Shown here: positions 54,101-63,700 of the stretch, piece by piece
Numbering within the stretch: the stretch's first letter is position 1
Layout: every line of letters begins with the position of its first letter
Source: a virus
DNA: 64,000 nucleotides
Strand: one strand, 5' to 3'
Virus record (IMG/VR): IMGVR_UViG_3300030117_007605
Span: 21,286 to 85,285 of that record
Translations under genes and position numbers: made by a program
The notes under the pieces: model-generated
What the model was told of the DNA's origin: nothing
The model's database searches: none
Seen by the model: only the letters and a program-made list of their open reading frames with translations

Positions 54101-55802
54101 GGTAACTACTAAAATTGCTCCTAGGACAGCAATATTGAACTTTGAATATTCTGATATCATTTATCGAAATAATATTAAAGTTGTAAAAACAGGTGAAGTT
54201 GAAAATTCAATTAGTTATATCGATCTACCGCCACCAGCACCATATCTTAGATTGTTTCCGAAGCGCGGTGTCTCTAATAAGCTAATCTTCTCTTTTGGTA
54301 GCTTTTCACAAGCAAAAAGGGTAGAATCAAAAAGTGTGCCTAAGAAATATTGGACTGAGGGTTGGTCGGATGCTAAAAAGTTTTATTTAGAACTTTCAGA
54401 AGCTTCGCCAGAAACTGTAGAACTCTTAGGTTCACCCGGCGTTGGCGAAGTTCCTTTACAGGAAATGTACTTTGCCAAAGGACCAGTAAAGAAAATTAAG
54501 CTCTATGCATCTAAAGGTAAAAAACCTAAAGACCTTTTAGAGATGAAAGAGTTCAAAGAAATAGACATACTTAGAGATGGATTTACTAAAGAATTAACAA
54601 TTGAATCAAACGTGCCTTATTATTTTGCAGCAAAAGCAGTTTCCTTAACGGATTTAGAATCATATTATAGTGAGGTATATGAGGTCCAATTGCTTGACGA
54701 CGGGGGTACAGTATTCCCTCTAATAAATGTTGTTGAATTAGAAAGCGAAACAAACAGAAAAAGTAAAATAACTTTATCAAACAAGTTTAGGATCGAACCT
54801 GCTATTTTACAACAAGCTCCCAACCCAAGCAAAGATGATGTTGGATACTTAACTCCAAGCGTATTCCTTGCACCAGGGGAGACGAAGCCGCGATTCAAAG
54901 TTCGCCTAACTTCTAATAAAACTGGCAGAAAGATAGACTTTAACGTTATATACAAAAAATTCTTTAATAAGAAATCCACTACTGCCGGAAATTTGAATTT
55001 AGACGTAGTGGACGAAAGTAAGATCTTGGTGAGCTACAAAACAAGTTTTGAGCCTCCAGCAGCACCAGAGGATGAAGAGGACATTGATTTTTTCAACGAA
55101 AAACCACCGGCTGACAATCTAGAGCTTGGAGTCAGACCAACATTGACAGCGGAAGTAAATCAAACTGTAACGGCAGGTTTAACTGCTCCAACTCAGAAAA
55201 CGACAAGCCAGACTATCACCCCAAGCCAGAAACCTGCCAATCCATGTTGTAAGTTTTTCACAAAACCACCACTTTTTCCTACCACCAAAACTAAAGGGCA
55301 AAGCACTTGGGCAATCATCGAACCACCAATAAGCGAGGCATCCCCCGCCGTTAATGAATTAAATGCAAAACTCTTAAAGTTGAATGTTGCTTTGGCTAAA
55401 ATAGATGACGATGAAGATACAATTTATAAAGTCTTGGAATCGATGACATTAGAAGAAAAATGTTATATCTGCAAAAGAAATAAAGAATATGCAGGTCCTA
55501 GATCAATGCTCGCGACCATACAAGACCAATTGACAGCATCAGAATTCAGGAAAGTTCTAAAAATATTAGAGTGTGAATTTAATTTCGGGTTTTCAGAACC
55601 ATCTGGGGGCAACCCAAAATCTAGCTCTGGTATCGAGTTGAATGTTGGTTTGGCAGCAAAAAAATGCAATCAAACAATCACAGAAACAACATTAGAACCT
55701 GAAGAGGAATCAGGGGCAGAAACCCAGGCATTACCAACTCCGATCTTAGACGAAAGTGGCACGCCAAAAAATTCCCCATATGGAAAAAAGACCCCAATAT
55801 AA
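51186..55802 (+). CDS. Very large virion-region protein (1538 aa)
   Basis: The ATG follows the previous stop directly. Residues about 35-130 are coiled coil ('ELEESLKTAENNLASAES'). A second coiled coil lies near 905-960 ('LQKAKDDLAEVNKELLSA'). Between about 1100 and 1200 there are fibronectin-like beta strands ('VPYYFAAKAVSLTDLESYYSEVY'). The C-terminal part has a CC-containing stretch ('PANPCCKFFTKPP') and 'EEKCYICKRNKEYAG', a CxxC. The end is Pro/Glu-rich. Too large and composite for a named family. Tail tube, tape or baseplate role is not established; it does not look like a tape measure because it lacks long membrane-like helices. Confidence 0.65.
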   Translation: MSFTNPPGGPFGTDPLVDKVDSLVNSGKTDTNTTGKKASSSKPLTKKELEESLKTAENNLASAESQKSFLEQIQKSIDGIKKDIAKANFDLGVEEKKIPNGYIAADGTLKLGEVPPGQTGQLALIESSRGKLVLISKPTTNASDSARAKIKFLKTELSKLSGLLNGNEQKYKLNGGDQKYQSILQRIKDEKQLIQNLKTLISKSAADIDKTQEVLGLTGQLTGGGDAGLSAAANASKVGSTVTDTDEKTNEVLTAIENDKEEITKGQFNTDKIKEELAAAIEGKSVNDGKTIIENVDNYDISMLRGTFNTFKMLQDPIAYMGNLVWNYDINNPTTLVFRYALPQNIITSINKTTEQFLNETIVQLADRNNDQLTTSYAKGIASEIGQSTSEVYSKLRDYYFISIFTRKIRDYFKKELGPEKFNALDKRLTNKLGLTTLEEQADGSVIVKAPTKNDIAFTYSFKYIRYFWLWWSQVFYVNVPLKENSLNFLIDENNVLPVHAGLYFLERYYSLGNPNTNAVERLINIKKARDDNGIIIFGAQNDDFYPDGFLLGGYLNYVETFKNTNNYINKKNKPTLEYTNVVNIAGSPFFNGDEELLTPSEKKSLSNAKKVKTCKQSAKNSIKEETSLKLFYKEGNDNVLDKEPPEPGLGCDPLSSLEWDQAQNIFFKKETIKASVPRVNFSIPYYNVLGVKTNNMIPAELDIFARGLETSNGQGSAEFKYRSAFTGLSTRLMLNVADKRLGDVLVDNDLIPSFKGSPSTKLAGSFFDKEPNWGPQYIIDKIPFFNPEQTPYFQLALLPYIGAYNVGYQVNKTRRNATNDGKKVQTFYINAVDGALTSYLEGADSLSIYDSQVRYGTGYAYDIKQIISFVDIEYKYKNVDLVLLPTKKEADTLLNLGFNLGNSLYSEKTELQKAKDDLAEVNKELLSANFADAPKLQLKKAQLTAKIIGLEAKEAAEKLKEDNTTGRDDAEVTTKIAPRTAILNFEYSDIIYRNNIKVVKTGEVENSISYIDLPPPAPYLRLFPKRGVSNKLIFSFGSFSQAKRVESKSVPKKYWTEGWSDAKKFYLELSEASPETVELLGSPGVGEVPLQEMYFAKGPVKKIKLYASKGKKPKDLLEMKEFKEIDILRDGFTKELTIESNVPYYFAAKAVSLTDLESYYSEVYEVQLLDDGGTVFPLINVVELESETNRKSKITLSNKFRIEPAILQQAPNPSKDDVGYLTPSVFLAPGETKPRFKVRLTSNKTGRKIDFNVIYKKFFNKKSTTAGNLNLDVVDESKILVSYKTSFEPPAAPEDEEDIDFFNEKPPADNLELGVRPTLTAEVNQTVTAGLTAPTQKTTSQTITPSQKPANPCCKFFTKPPLFPTTKTKGQSTWAIIEPPISEASPAVNELNAKLLKLNVALAKIDDDEDTIYKVLESMTLEEKCYICKRNKEYAGPRSMLATIQDQLTASEFRKVLKILECEFNFGFSEPSGGNPKSSSGIELNVGLAAKKCNQTITETTLEPEEESGAETQALPTPILDESGTPKNSPYGKKTPI

Positions 55803-55869
55803 CAACAAAAATGAAAATAGAACATTTTATAAAACAAACAACTATTTATAATGATTAGAGGTAAATCAC

Positions 55870-56838
55870 ATGGCAAGTTTTTTAGATAACAGTGGAGACA
55901 TCATTTTAGACGCAGTTCTAACTGATGTTGGTAGACAAAGATTAGCAAGAGCAGACGGCTCCTTTACAATCACCGCTTTTTCATTTGGCGATGATGAAAT
56001 TAATTATAAGCTTTATGACTCATCAGCTTCTACAGCCCAGAAAGATTTAAATATTTTAAAGACACCAGTGTTCGAAGCATTCACAAATGCCGCCACTGGC
56101 TTACAATACAACCTTTTAACTTTGCAAGGTAAAGACTTATCACTGTTCTTACCAGTCGCGAAATTAAACACAAACACTCCAACTGGTCCGTTCCCTGGCT
56201 TCCCATATGCTTCATCTACTGATAATGGCGGTACCGCCAATCAATTTGTAATGTTGGCTAACCAGTTAGCAGTAGACAAGTATATTGGTGCGAATACAAC
56301 CGGTTCAGGTTTACCTAACGGATTTATCAACGGTGTAACTCCTGTCGAAGCCGCAACAGATAGAATTACTATTGATCAAGGCTTGGATACTACCCAACTA
56401 TCGTTTAAAACACTTATCGATCAAGATCTAAACGAAGATACCTTTTTGGCTGAAATCGATGATCGACTAATGAAGGTGGTTGCCCCAGGTGGAACCCCCG
56501 CTGTTGAGAGCTTCATTGACACAGATAACATCGCCACTTACGTTTTATCAAACCAAGGTGCCACACAATACTTTAGCGGTGGAGCAAGCGGTCAATCTGC
56601 ACAGTTTGGTCAGAGCCCAATCAAGGGACCAAGAGGATCAGTGTTCAAACTATCCTTTTACGCATCTCCAACGGTGGCATCAAGTGATTATTTGTTTGAT
56701 CAGTTTGGTCAAACAAAGAGTGCATACTTCCCCGATTCTACAAACGCAAAAGTTATCGACGCCGTTGTAAGATTAAGAGGAAATAAGACTGGTATAACAA
56801 TCGATGTCCCAGTTAGAATTGTAAGAGCCATAAGCTAA
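55870..56838 (+). CDS. Virion protein with LTxxGR/GDDEIxY N-terminal motif
   Basis: 322 residues, with AGAGG before the ATG and a 67-base AT-rich gap upstream (55803-55869) that contains TTTATAATGA. The N-terminal motif 'ILDAVLTDVGRQRLARADG' plus 'FSFGDDEINYKLYD' is shared with the 48573 gene product. The remainder is Ser/Thr/Gly beta-rich, ending in 'IDVPVRIVRAIS'. It begins a run of three related-looking tail or surface proteins. Precise role unknown. Confidence 0.7.
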   Translation: MASFLDNSGDIILDAVLTDVGRQRLARADGSFTITAFSFGDDEINYKLYDSSASTAQKDLNILKTPVFEAFTNAATGLQYNLLTLQGKDLSLFLPVAKLNTNTPTGPFPGFPYASSTDNGGTANQFVMLANQLAVDKYIGANTTGSGLPNGFINGVTPVEAATDRITIDQGLDTTQLSFKTLIDQDLNEDTFLAEIDDRLMKVVAPGGTPAVESFIDTDNIATYVLSNQGATQYFSGGASGQSAQFGQSPIKGPRGSVFKLSFYASPTVASSDYLFDQFGQTKSAYFPDSTNAKVIDAVVRLRGNKTGITIDVPVRIVRAIS

Positions 56839-56850
56839 TAGGAAAAAAGA

Positions 56851-57990
56851 ATGAGTACAATTAAAAAATTAAAAACTGAAGACGTATCATCAACCAGGAC
56901 TTTACTACACGAATCAATTCCAGTAACGGGTAGTTTAATTTCTGGTACTTATGGCACGAATGCACTAGCACGAGGGTTGAACATCAAAACATACGACCAT
57001 GGAATGTTCCAGTCTGTTTTTGATTACCCATTCTTAAGTTCTTCTGCAAACCACATCTTTGATATAACTACTGGTTTCCGCGAAGGAGAGCACTTTTCAG
57101 GTCTAGCAACATTGGCTTCTGGTAACACTGATAAACGCAACATCTATCACGAAATGGCACAGATGCTATACGGATTTGACTCAACTGCTTCAGTCGAGCC
57201 ATTTAAAGTGTCAGGTTCTTATGACTCCGCAGGAACTGTGGTCCCGACACCAACTTTTATTAACTTTTCAAGATTATTAGCAAAAGATGAGATCCAAAAA
57301 GGAACATTTAGATTGTCTTTAGGCATGTCCGCTTCATACATTGGATGGGACAAACCATTTGGTTACCTACAACACATCGGTGATTACGGCGCGTCAGCTT
57401 CTTTTAACGATACAAATTCACCAGCAGGAGAGTTTGGCATCCTTAGAAGTGGTTCATCTACAGGAGATCCAACGGATGGAAAGACAGGAGCCGCAGTAGG
57501 TATCATCTATTATCAGGCTGGTCTTGTGATGCTTGATTTGTCACAAAGTATTGATTTGGCAGCAGCTAAACAAACAGCAGCCCCTAACCAAACTTCAGAC
57601 GGAATATACTGGGTGAGCAGTTCAGCCACTACTCCACAACAAATGACCTTTACCGGTAGCATGGAGTCTGGCTCAATTGATCAGTTGGCTGATGCACTTA
57701 GACGTAGAATCTACAATATCCAGTTCAACAACACAACTGAGTTGAACTCTACCATTTATTTCTGTCGTGCAGGCGCTAATGAATTCAATTTTAGTTCTAA
57801 CCCAACTTACTTATCAGAAAGCCAAATTAGAGTGAAGGAAAACAACCCACAAAATCCACCTCACTCATATATCACAACTGTTGGTCTCTACGCTAACGAT
57901 GGTGCTCTAGTCGCCACTGCTAAGCTTAGTGAGCCAATTAAGAAGACTACTTCAAATGATTTGACTATTCGTGTAAGATTGGATTACTAA
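56851..57990 (+). CDS. Virion structural protein, paralogue of the next gene
   Basis: 379 residues; AGGAAAA lies before the ATG. The C-terminus 'NEFNFSSNPTYLSESQI' followed by 'ITTVGLYANDGALVATAKLSEPIKK' is homologous to the end of the next protein. The N-terminal half has 'YDHGMFQSVFDYPFLSSSANHIFD', a pattern seen in marine phage virion proteins. Probably a repeated tail or surface component. Confidence 0.7.
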   Translation: MSTIKKLKTEDVSSTRTLLHESIPVTGSLISGTYGTNALARGLNIKTYDHGMFQSVFDYPFLSSSANHIFDITTGFREGEHFSGLATLASGNTDKRNIYHEMAQMLYGFDSTASVEPFKVSGSYDSAGTVVPTPTFINFSRLLAKDEIQKGTFRLSLGMSASYIGWDKPFGYLQHIGDYGASASFNDTNSPAGEFGILRSGSSTGDPTDGKTGAAVGIIYYQAGLVMLDLSQSIDLAAAKQTAAPNQTSDGIYWVSSSATTPQQMTFTGSMESGSIDQLADALRRRIYNIQFNNTTELNSTIYFCRAGANEFNFSSNPTYLSESQIRVKENNPQNPPHSYITTVGLYANDGALVATAKLSEPIKKTTSNDLTIRVRLDY

Positions 57991-58000
57991 GAGATGAAAC

Positions 58001-59359
58001 ATGCCAAAAAAGAAATTTGGACCAGATGATGTATTTTATAACACGTTAAAAACGTATCCACAATTCACACTTGAAAGATACTTTAATCAGTCTTATATAA
58101 ATAATCGACAAACACAAGGAAATAGAGTCCAGAGTGGTTCTATTTCTTTATATGAGTTAAATGTTGATAGAGAATATGGTGATGAACTTGCAACACCTTT
58201 TATTACAAAAGGCGAGAATGTCAATGATTTTGTTTTTACTAACACGACTGGTTTGACCACGGCTCCTGAATATGTCCAAGCGTCACAGGGGACAAACATT
58301 TCATCCTCATATCCTATGACTTCATCAGTCTCTAGAGAATTACTTGTCGGTAATGGTTCAAGTGCCCCATTCAGTGGGTTCGCTGAAATTGCAGGTGTGG
58401 CTGAAACAGGATCAATAAGAAAAATTATTGCCTTAGAGAATGCTTTAAATGCTAATAAAATTTTTAGTCAAAAGTTTGATTTTAGCGAATATTATGTTTC
58501 AGGAATAATTAGTGGCGACGGCGCAGTGGCAAGCGGTGATATTAAAAATGCTGCTTCACCAGTCCATAAATACATGTCATTATTTGTTGTTCCTCAAGTG
58601 TTCAAGTACCAAAAAATAAATCCAGGGTCAGTTGAATTAAATTTTTATGTAACTGGCACTCTAGCAGCATCAGCGAAAGATTCTAAAAGAAATGGAGAAC
58701 TGGTGGAGACATTTGGTCCAAGAGTTGGTGGTACAATAGGCACCGTCTCATATACTGATGGAGTCCTGGTTTTAACTGGAAACTATAGTTTAGATAACAC
58801 AGTTAGTGATGGTTACTTATGTCCAATCACAGGGACTTCAGCAACAACCCCAGGACCAGGGAAAGTAACGCTTCAAACAGCATGGAAAGATAGACCAAAA
58901 TGGGTCCACTTTGGAGCATATCAGTCTTTCATCAGGTCGTCTGATTCCGTACTTTCTCAGAGTTATGGTCCAGTTTCCTCTTCATATGAGTTCAAATTCG
59001 AAGGAACTAACACGATCCCAACACTTACTATGTTTGCCCATGCTGATAAGAATGAATTTAATTGGAGCAACAATTTAACTTATCTTGATAGAGATGTTGC
59101 AACTGGTTCAATTTATCAACACATTGTTGTTGCACAAACTGGTTCAAGCTTCTATAAAGAAAAAGAATATTTACCAGTCAAAAACACGATATCAAGCTCC
59201 TTTGCCAACTATTCTGCGTCATATGAGGATCAAACTTTCATATCAAAGATTAATATTTTCGATAAAGATGGTAATATAATAGCAGTGGCTAAATTAGCCA
59301 AGCCTGTGACTAAAACAAATAGCACAGATTACACCTTTAAGTTAAAAATAGATATATGA
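58001..59359 (+). CDS. Virion structural protein, paralogue of the previous gene
   Basis: 452 residues. It shares the C-terminal block: 'NEFNWSNNLTYLDRD', then 'ISKINIFDKDGNIIAVAKLAKPVTK'. An additional about 25 residues are inserted between the two parts compared with the upstream paralogue, and the N-terminal half is less similar. The stop overlaps the resolvase ATG (ATGA), joining the structural block to the recombination genes. Confidence 0.7.
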   Translation: MPKKKFGPDDVFYNTLKTYPQFTLERYFNQSYINNRQTQGNRVQSGSISLYELNVDREYGDELATPFITKGENVNDFVFTNTTGLTTAPEYVQASQGTNISSSYPMTSSVSRELLVGNGSSAPFSGFAEIAGVAETGSIRKIIALENALNANKIFSQKFDFSEYYVSGIISGDGAVASGDIKNAASPVHKYMSLFVVPQVFKYQKINPGSVELNFYVTGTLAASAKDSKRNGELVETFGPRVGGTIGTVSYTDGVLVLTGNYSLDNTVSDGYLCPITGTSATTPGPGKVTLQTAWKDRPKWVHFGAYQSFIRSSDSVLSQSYGPVSSSYEFKFEGTNTIPTLTMFAHADKNEFNWSNNLTYLDRDVATGSIYQHIVVAQTGSSFYKEKEYLPVKNTISSSFANYSASYEDQTFISKINIFDKDGNIIAVAKLAKPVTKTNSTDYTFKLKIDI

Positions 59360-59886
59360 TATTAGGATTAGATATTTCAACCAGCATCACAGGATACACA
59401 GTCCTTGATAGTGCTGGAAAGCTCGTAGAGTACGGCTCTATTGACACAAGAAAGTACAAAAACTTTTTTACCAAAGTAGGAGTGGTTGAGGAGAAATTAA
59501 TCGCTCTGAGACAATCCTACGCGGTTCAAGAGATATACATAGAACAGTCTTTGCAGTCGTTTAGATCGGGATTTTCATCTGCACAAACTCTTTCAACGCT
59601 TTCACGCTTTAATGGTGTGGTTAGTTGGATTTGTTTTACTTTATTTAAATTGGAACCAGAGTACCTTGCTGCGGTCTCAGCTAGGCGAATTTGTGGGATA
59701 AAAGTGCCAAGAGGTACTAAAGCCAAACCAGTTGTACTTCAATTTGTACTTGACAACGAGCCACAGTTTGTAGTAGAATATACCAACAAAGGTAATCCAC
59801 GCCCAGACAGTTATGATAAGGCAGATAGTTGGGTGATTGCCAAAGCTGGTTTTGATACATGGCAACAAAAGAACAAAAAATCTTAA
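59356..59886 (+). CDS. RuvC-like Holliday junction resolvase
   Basis: 176 residues. The RNase H-fold acidic residues are visible: Asp6 in 'ILGLDISTSITGY', Glu63 in 'EIYIEQSL', and Asp153/Asp157 in 'DSYDKADSWVIA'. Length matches RuvC (about 170). It would resolve branched DNA before packaging. T4 itself uses the unrelated endonuclease VII (gp49) for that job, so a RuvC-type enzyme here is a replacement. The gene overlaps the primase gene by 28 bases. Confidence 0.87.
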   Translation: MILGLDISTSITGYTVLDSAGKLVEYGSIDTRKYKNFFTKVGVVEEKLIALRQSYAVQEIYIEQSLQSFRSGFSSAQTLSTLSRFNGVVSWICFTLFKLEPEYLAAVSARRICGIKVPRGTKAKPVVLQFVLDNEPQFVVEYTNKGNPRPDSYDKADSWVIAKAGFDTWQQKNKKS

Positions 59887-60797
59887 AAAAATTATTGGGC
59901 GATTATTATGAGAGCAGCAAAGAAATGCTGTTCTCTTGTCCTTTTTGCAATCACCATAAAAAGAAACTATCTGTCAACCTTGATAAAAACGTATGGAAAT
60001 GCTGGGTGTGTGACACATCTGGTAGATCTGTTGATTTTTTGGTTAAAAAGTTTGGTTCAGCCGCAGATTTAAAAGATTGGGGTCTGGATAAAGAGCTAAA
60101 CTTTGAGAACATCGAGTTTATTCTTTTTGGTCAAAAAGTAGAGGTAAAGAAAGAAACATTATCTTTGCCTGAAGGATTTATCCCACTTTTTGCTAAAGGG
60201 CGTTCTTATCATAAGGGCAGAGCATTAAAATATATGCGTAAGCGCGGGTTCACAGATGAACAAATCTTTAGGATGAAAGTTGGGGTATGCACAAAAGGCG
60301 AATACAAAAATAGAGTTATTATTCCATCCTTTGATGAACAGGGTGATTTAAATTATTTTATTGCCAGAACTTATGCTAATGACTTCCCAAAATACAAAAA
60401 TCCAAAAGTTTCAAAGTCAGAGATGATTTTTAATGAGTTGACAATTAACTTCAAACGCCCTATAATAATAGTTGAGGGTGCTTTTGATGCAATGCGAGCA
60501 GGTGACAATGCTATACCAATTTTAGGTTCAACAATTAAATCAGATCACTTGTTATTCCAGAGAATTGTTGAAAACAGGACACCAGTTTACATTGCATTGG
60601 ATGAAGATGCACACAAAAAAGAGAAAAGAATAATTGAATTGTTTTTAAAATACGGTATCGATGTTAAAAAGGTAGACACGACTGGTTATGAAGACATTGG
60701 GGAAATGCCCAGAGAAGTAGTAGAAGAGAGAGTACAAAACGCAACTGATATGGGGGGATTAAATTTCTTATATCAGTTAATAGAAGAGGTTGCATGA
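59859..60797 (+). CDS. 61: DNA primase, gp61/DnaG-like
   Basis: 312 residues. N-terminal zinc ribbon: Cys27, Cys30, Cys48, Cys51. TOPRIM catalytic core: 'IIIVEGAFDAMRAG' with Glu206 and 'YIALDEDAHKK' with Asp248/Asp250. Makes RNA primers for lagging-strand synthesis with the phage helicase, which is not in this window. The start lies inside the resolvase gene; the stop overlaps the downstream ATG. Confidence 0.9.
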   Translation: MATKEQKILKKLLGDYYESSKEMLFSCPFCNHHKKKLSVNLDKNVWKCWVCDTSGRSVDFLVKKFGSAADLKDWGLDKELNFENIEFILFGQKVEVKKETLSLPEGFIPLFAKGRSYHKGRALKYMRKRGFTDEQIFRMKVGVCTKGEYKNRVIIPSFDEQGDLNYFIARTYANDFPKYKNPKVSKSEMIFNELTINFKRPIIIVEGAFDAMRAGDNAIPILGSTIKSDHLLFQRIVENRTPVYIALDEDAHKKEKRIIELFLKYGIDVKKVDTTGYEDIGEMPREVVEERVQNATDMGGLNFLYQLIEEVA

Positions 60798-63700
60798 AAT
60801 TTGCACACATAGCAGACACACATATAAAAAATTTAAAATATCACAAGGAATATAAGGCTGTTTTTCAGCAGTTGTACCAAACTTTGAGGGATCAGAAGGT
60901 CGATTATATCATCCATTGCGGTGATATTGCCCATACAAAGACACAAATTTCACCAGAATTTGTCGAATTATGCTCTGATTTTCTCAAAAATCTAGCAGAT
61001 ATTGCCCCAACTTACGTTATTTTGGGCAATCACGATGGTAATTTGCGTAATTCTTACCGTCAAGATGCCATTACACCTATTGTCGATGCTTTGGGGCATA
61101 AGAATCTACACTTATTGAAGTATGCTGGCGAAACTCACTTGAATGATGAATTTTGTCTTAACACTTTATCAGTATTTGACGAAGATAATTGGGTTAAACC
61201 AAGCAATCCTGATAAAATTAACATTGGACTTTATCACGGTGCGATTAAATATAGTCGAACAGACATTGGCTTTGTCATGGAACACGGTGATCACGGAGTT
61301 GATATCTTCGATGACTGTGATTATTCAATGCTGGGTGATATTCACAAGACTCAGATCCTTAACAAAGAGGGTACGATTGCATATGCTGGTTCAACTATCC
61401 AACAAAACTTTGGCGAAACCCAAGACAAGGGTATTTTTATCTGGGATATTAAGTCTAAGACAGAATTCACAAGAGAAAAGTTTAATTTTGTAAACCCAAA
61501 ACCCTTTGTAACAATCAACTTAACAAAGACAGGCAGAATCCCAAAAGGTTTTAAATGTCCAGATGGTGCGAGACTAAGATTGGTATCCAAGTCTAACATA
61601 GCCTTAGAACGGCTGAGAAGGGCTGTAGACATCGCGAAGCATCGATTTAAGCCCGAGAGTATCACTTTCTTAAATAAAGCCAACAGCGGCGATTTGTCGG
61701 TGGAAGATCGTGTAAGTTCTGAGCTATTTGAAAATCTACGAGACGAGAAGACACAACAAGATCTAATTAAAGAGTACCTTAAAGATTATAATGTCGAGGA
61801 GGATACACTAAATGAAGTCTTCGCTCTTAATTCAAAGTACAACAAAGTTGTTGAAGAGAGTGAAGATATTTCCCGCAACGTTCATTGGCGCATTAAAAAG
61901 TTTAGTTGGGACAATTTATTTAATTACGGAGAAGGTAATTCTCTTGATTTTGATAAGCTGTCTGGCACTGTCGGAATTTTTGGTAAGAACTTCAGTGGAA
62001 AATCTAGCGTTATTGATGCATTACTCTACACAATTTATAATAATACTTCTAAGAACATTAGAAAGACATACAACATTATTAACCAGAACAAAGATTATGG
62101 ATCTGGTGTGGTGGAGATTGAAGCTAACAACAAGACTTACAAGATTAGTCGCAGATCGGATAAATACACTAAGAAGCTTAAAGGCAAGGTCACAAACGAG
62201 GCTAAAACGCAAGCGGACTTTGACTATGTGGACCAAGTATCGGGAGAAGTAGGTTCTTTAAATCAGACAGCCAGAGGCAGTACAGACAAAGCGATTCGTA
62301 ATGTTTTTGGAGATCTAGATGATTTTCTAAACACATCAATGTCTTCTCAGCTTGGTGCTTTATCTTTTATTAACGAAGGTTCGACTCGTCGTAAAGAAAT
62401 CTTAGCTAAGTTCCTTGATTTGGAATTCTTTGAGAGAAAATTTAAATTAGCAAAAGAAGATGCTTCTGATTTAAGAGGTGCCCTGCGCAGGATTCAAGAC
62501 GTGGATTATGATGAGGGCATCAAAAAGACAAAAAATGATATCTTTAGAGCCGGTGCAGCAGTAGCCAAACAAAAAAACCACTGTGTCACTTTAAAGGAAG
62601 ATTTAGGTTTTGTAGAAAAAGACATCGCAGCTTTAGAAAATAGCTTATCACAAATATTAGAAAAACCAATTTCTATCCGTAAAGTTAGAAAAGATTTGGA
62701 GAAGGCTGGAGAAAATAAAAAAGTTTTAAAAAATAAAGTTAGGGATCTAACAAAACAAATCACAAGTAAAGAAGATTTCTTACAAAAAGGTGGTGCTTTA
62801 TTAGAGTCAATCGACATCCTGAGCTTGAGCCAGCAAAAAGAAGAGGCTGACGAGTTACAAGATAAAGTAGAAAAACTACTCCGAGAACAAGAGAAGCAAG
62901 AGCGAGAGAAGGAGACAAGCCTTCGACAGATTAAGATACTAACTGACATCCCGTGTGGTGACAAGTATCTAACTTCTTGTAAGTTTATTAAAGATGCTCA
63001 TGGAGCCAAACAAGATCTAACAATCACTCAAAAGGTGTTGGCAGAGGTTGAAAATAAATTAGAGTTGAATTCCGGTGAATTATCTGATATCGATGTTGAT
63101 AAGGTTAGCAAAACAATTAATAACTGGAATCAGTTAACTCAAAAAATAAAAGATGAGCAAAGCAACATTGCCAATCTAAATTTAGAATTAGAGAGAACCA
63201 ACACGGCTATTCAAAAGTTGGAGGGCGAAATAGAACAACTAAATGAAACGGCAGATTATTATGAAGAACATAAAGAAGTGTTAGAAAATATGGAGAAAGT
63301 CGTTTCAGAGTTAGAATTAGCTAGAACTAATAAAGAAAGAACTGAACAAGAACTACAAGATTGTGAAGACCGAATCTACCAACTTGTTGGCAAAGAAGGT
63401 GCTTTAGAACAAAAATTACAAAATTTAAAAGATCTTAAAGAAGAAAGATTTAGGTTAAATGCTGAATACTCGGCTTATGACCTCTTCATGCGATGCATGC
63501 ACTCTAATGGTATTGCTTTTGATGTTATCAAGAAGGCTTTACCAGTCATCAACACAGAGGTTGCTAAAGTACTGTCAAATATTGTTGACTTTGAGGTTTT
63601 CTTTGAGAATAGTGAGAATAAATTAAACATATTGATCAAACACCCAAAACATGACCCTCGCCAACTTGAAACTTGTTCGGGAGCAGAAAAAACACTTGCT

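Noticed and set aside
51186-55802. Tape measure protein
   Set aside because: Large size fits, but the sequence is mostly beta and Pro/Ser-rich with only short coiled coils and no hydrophobic helices typical of tape measures.
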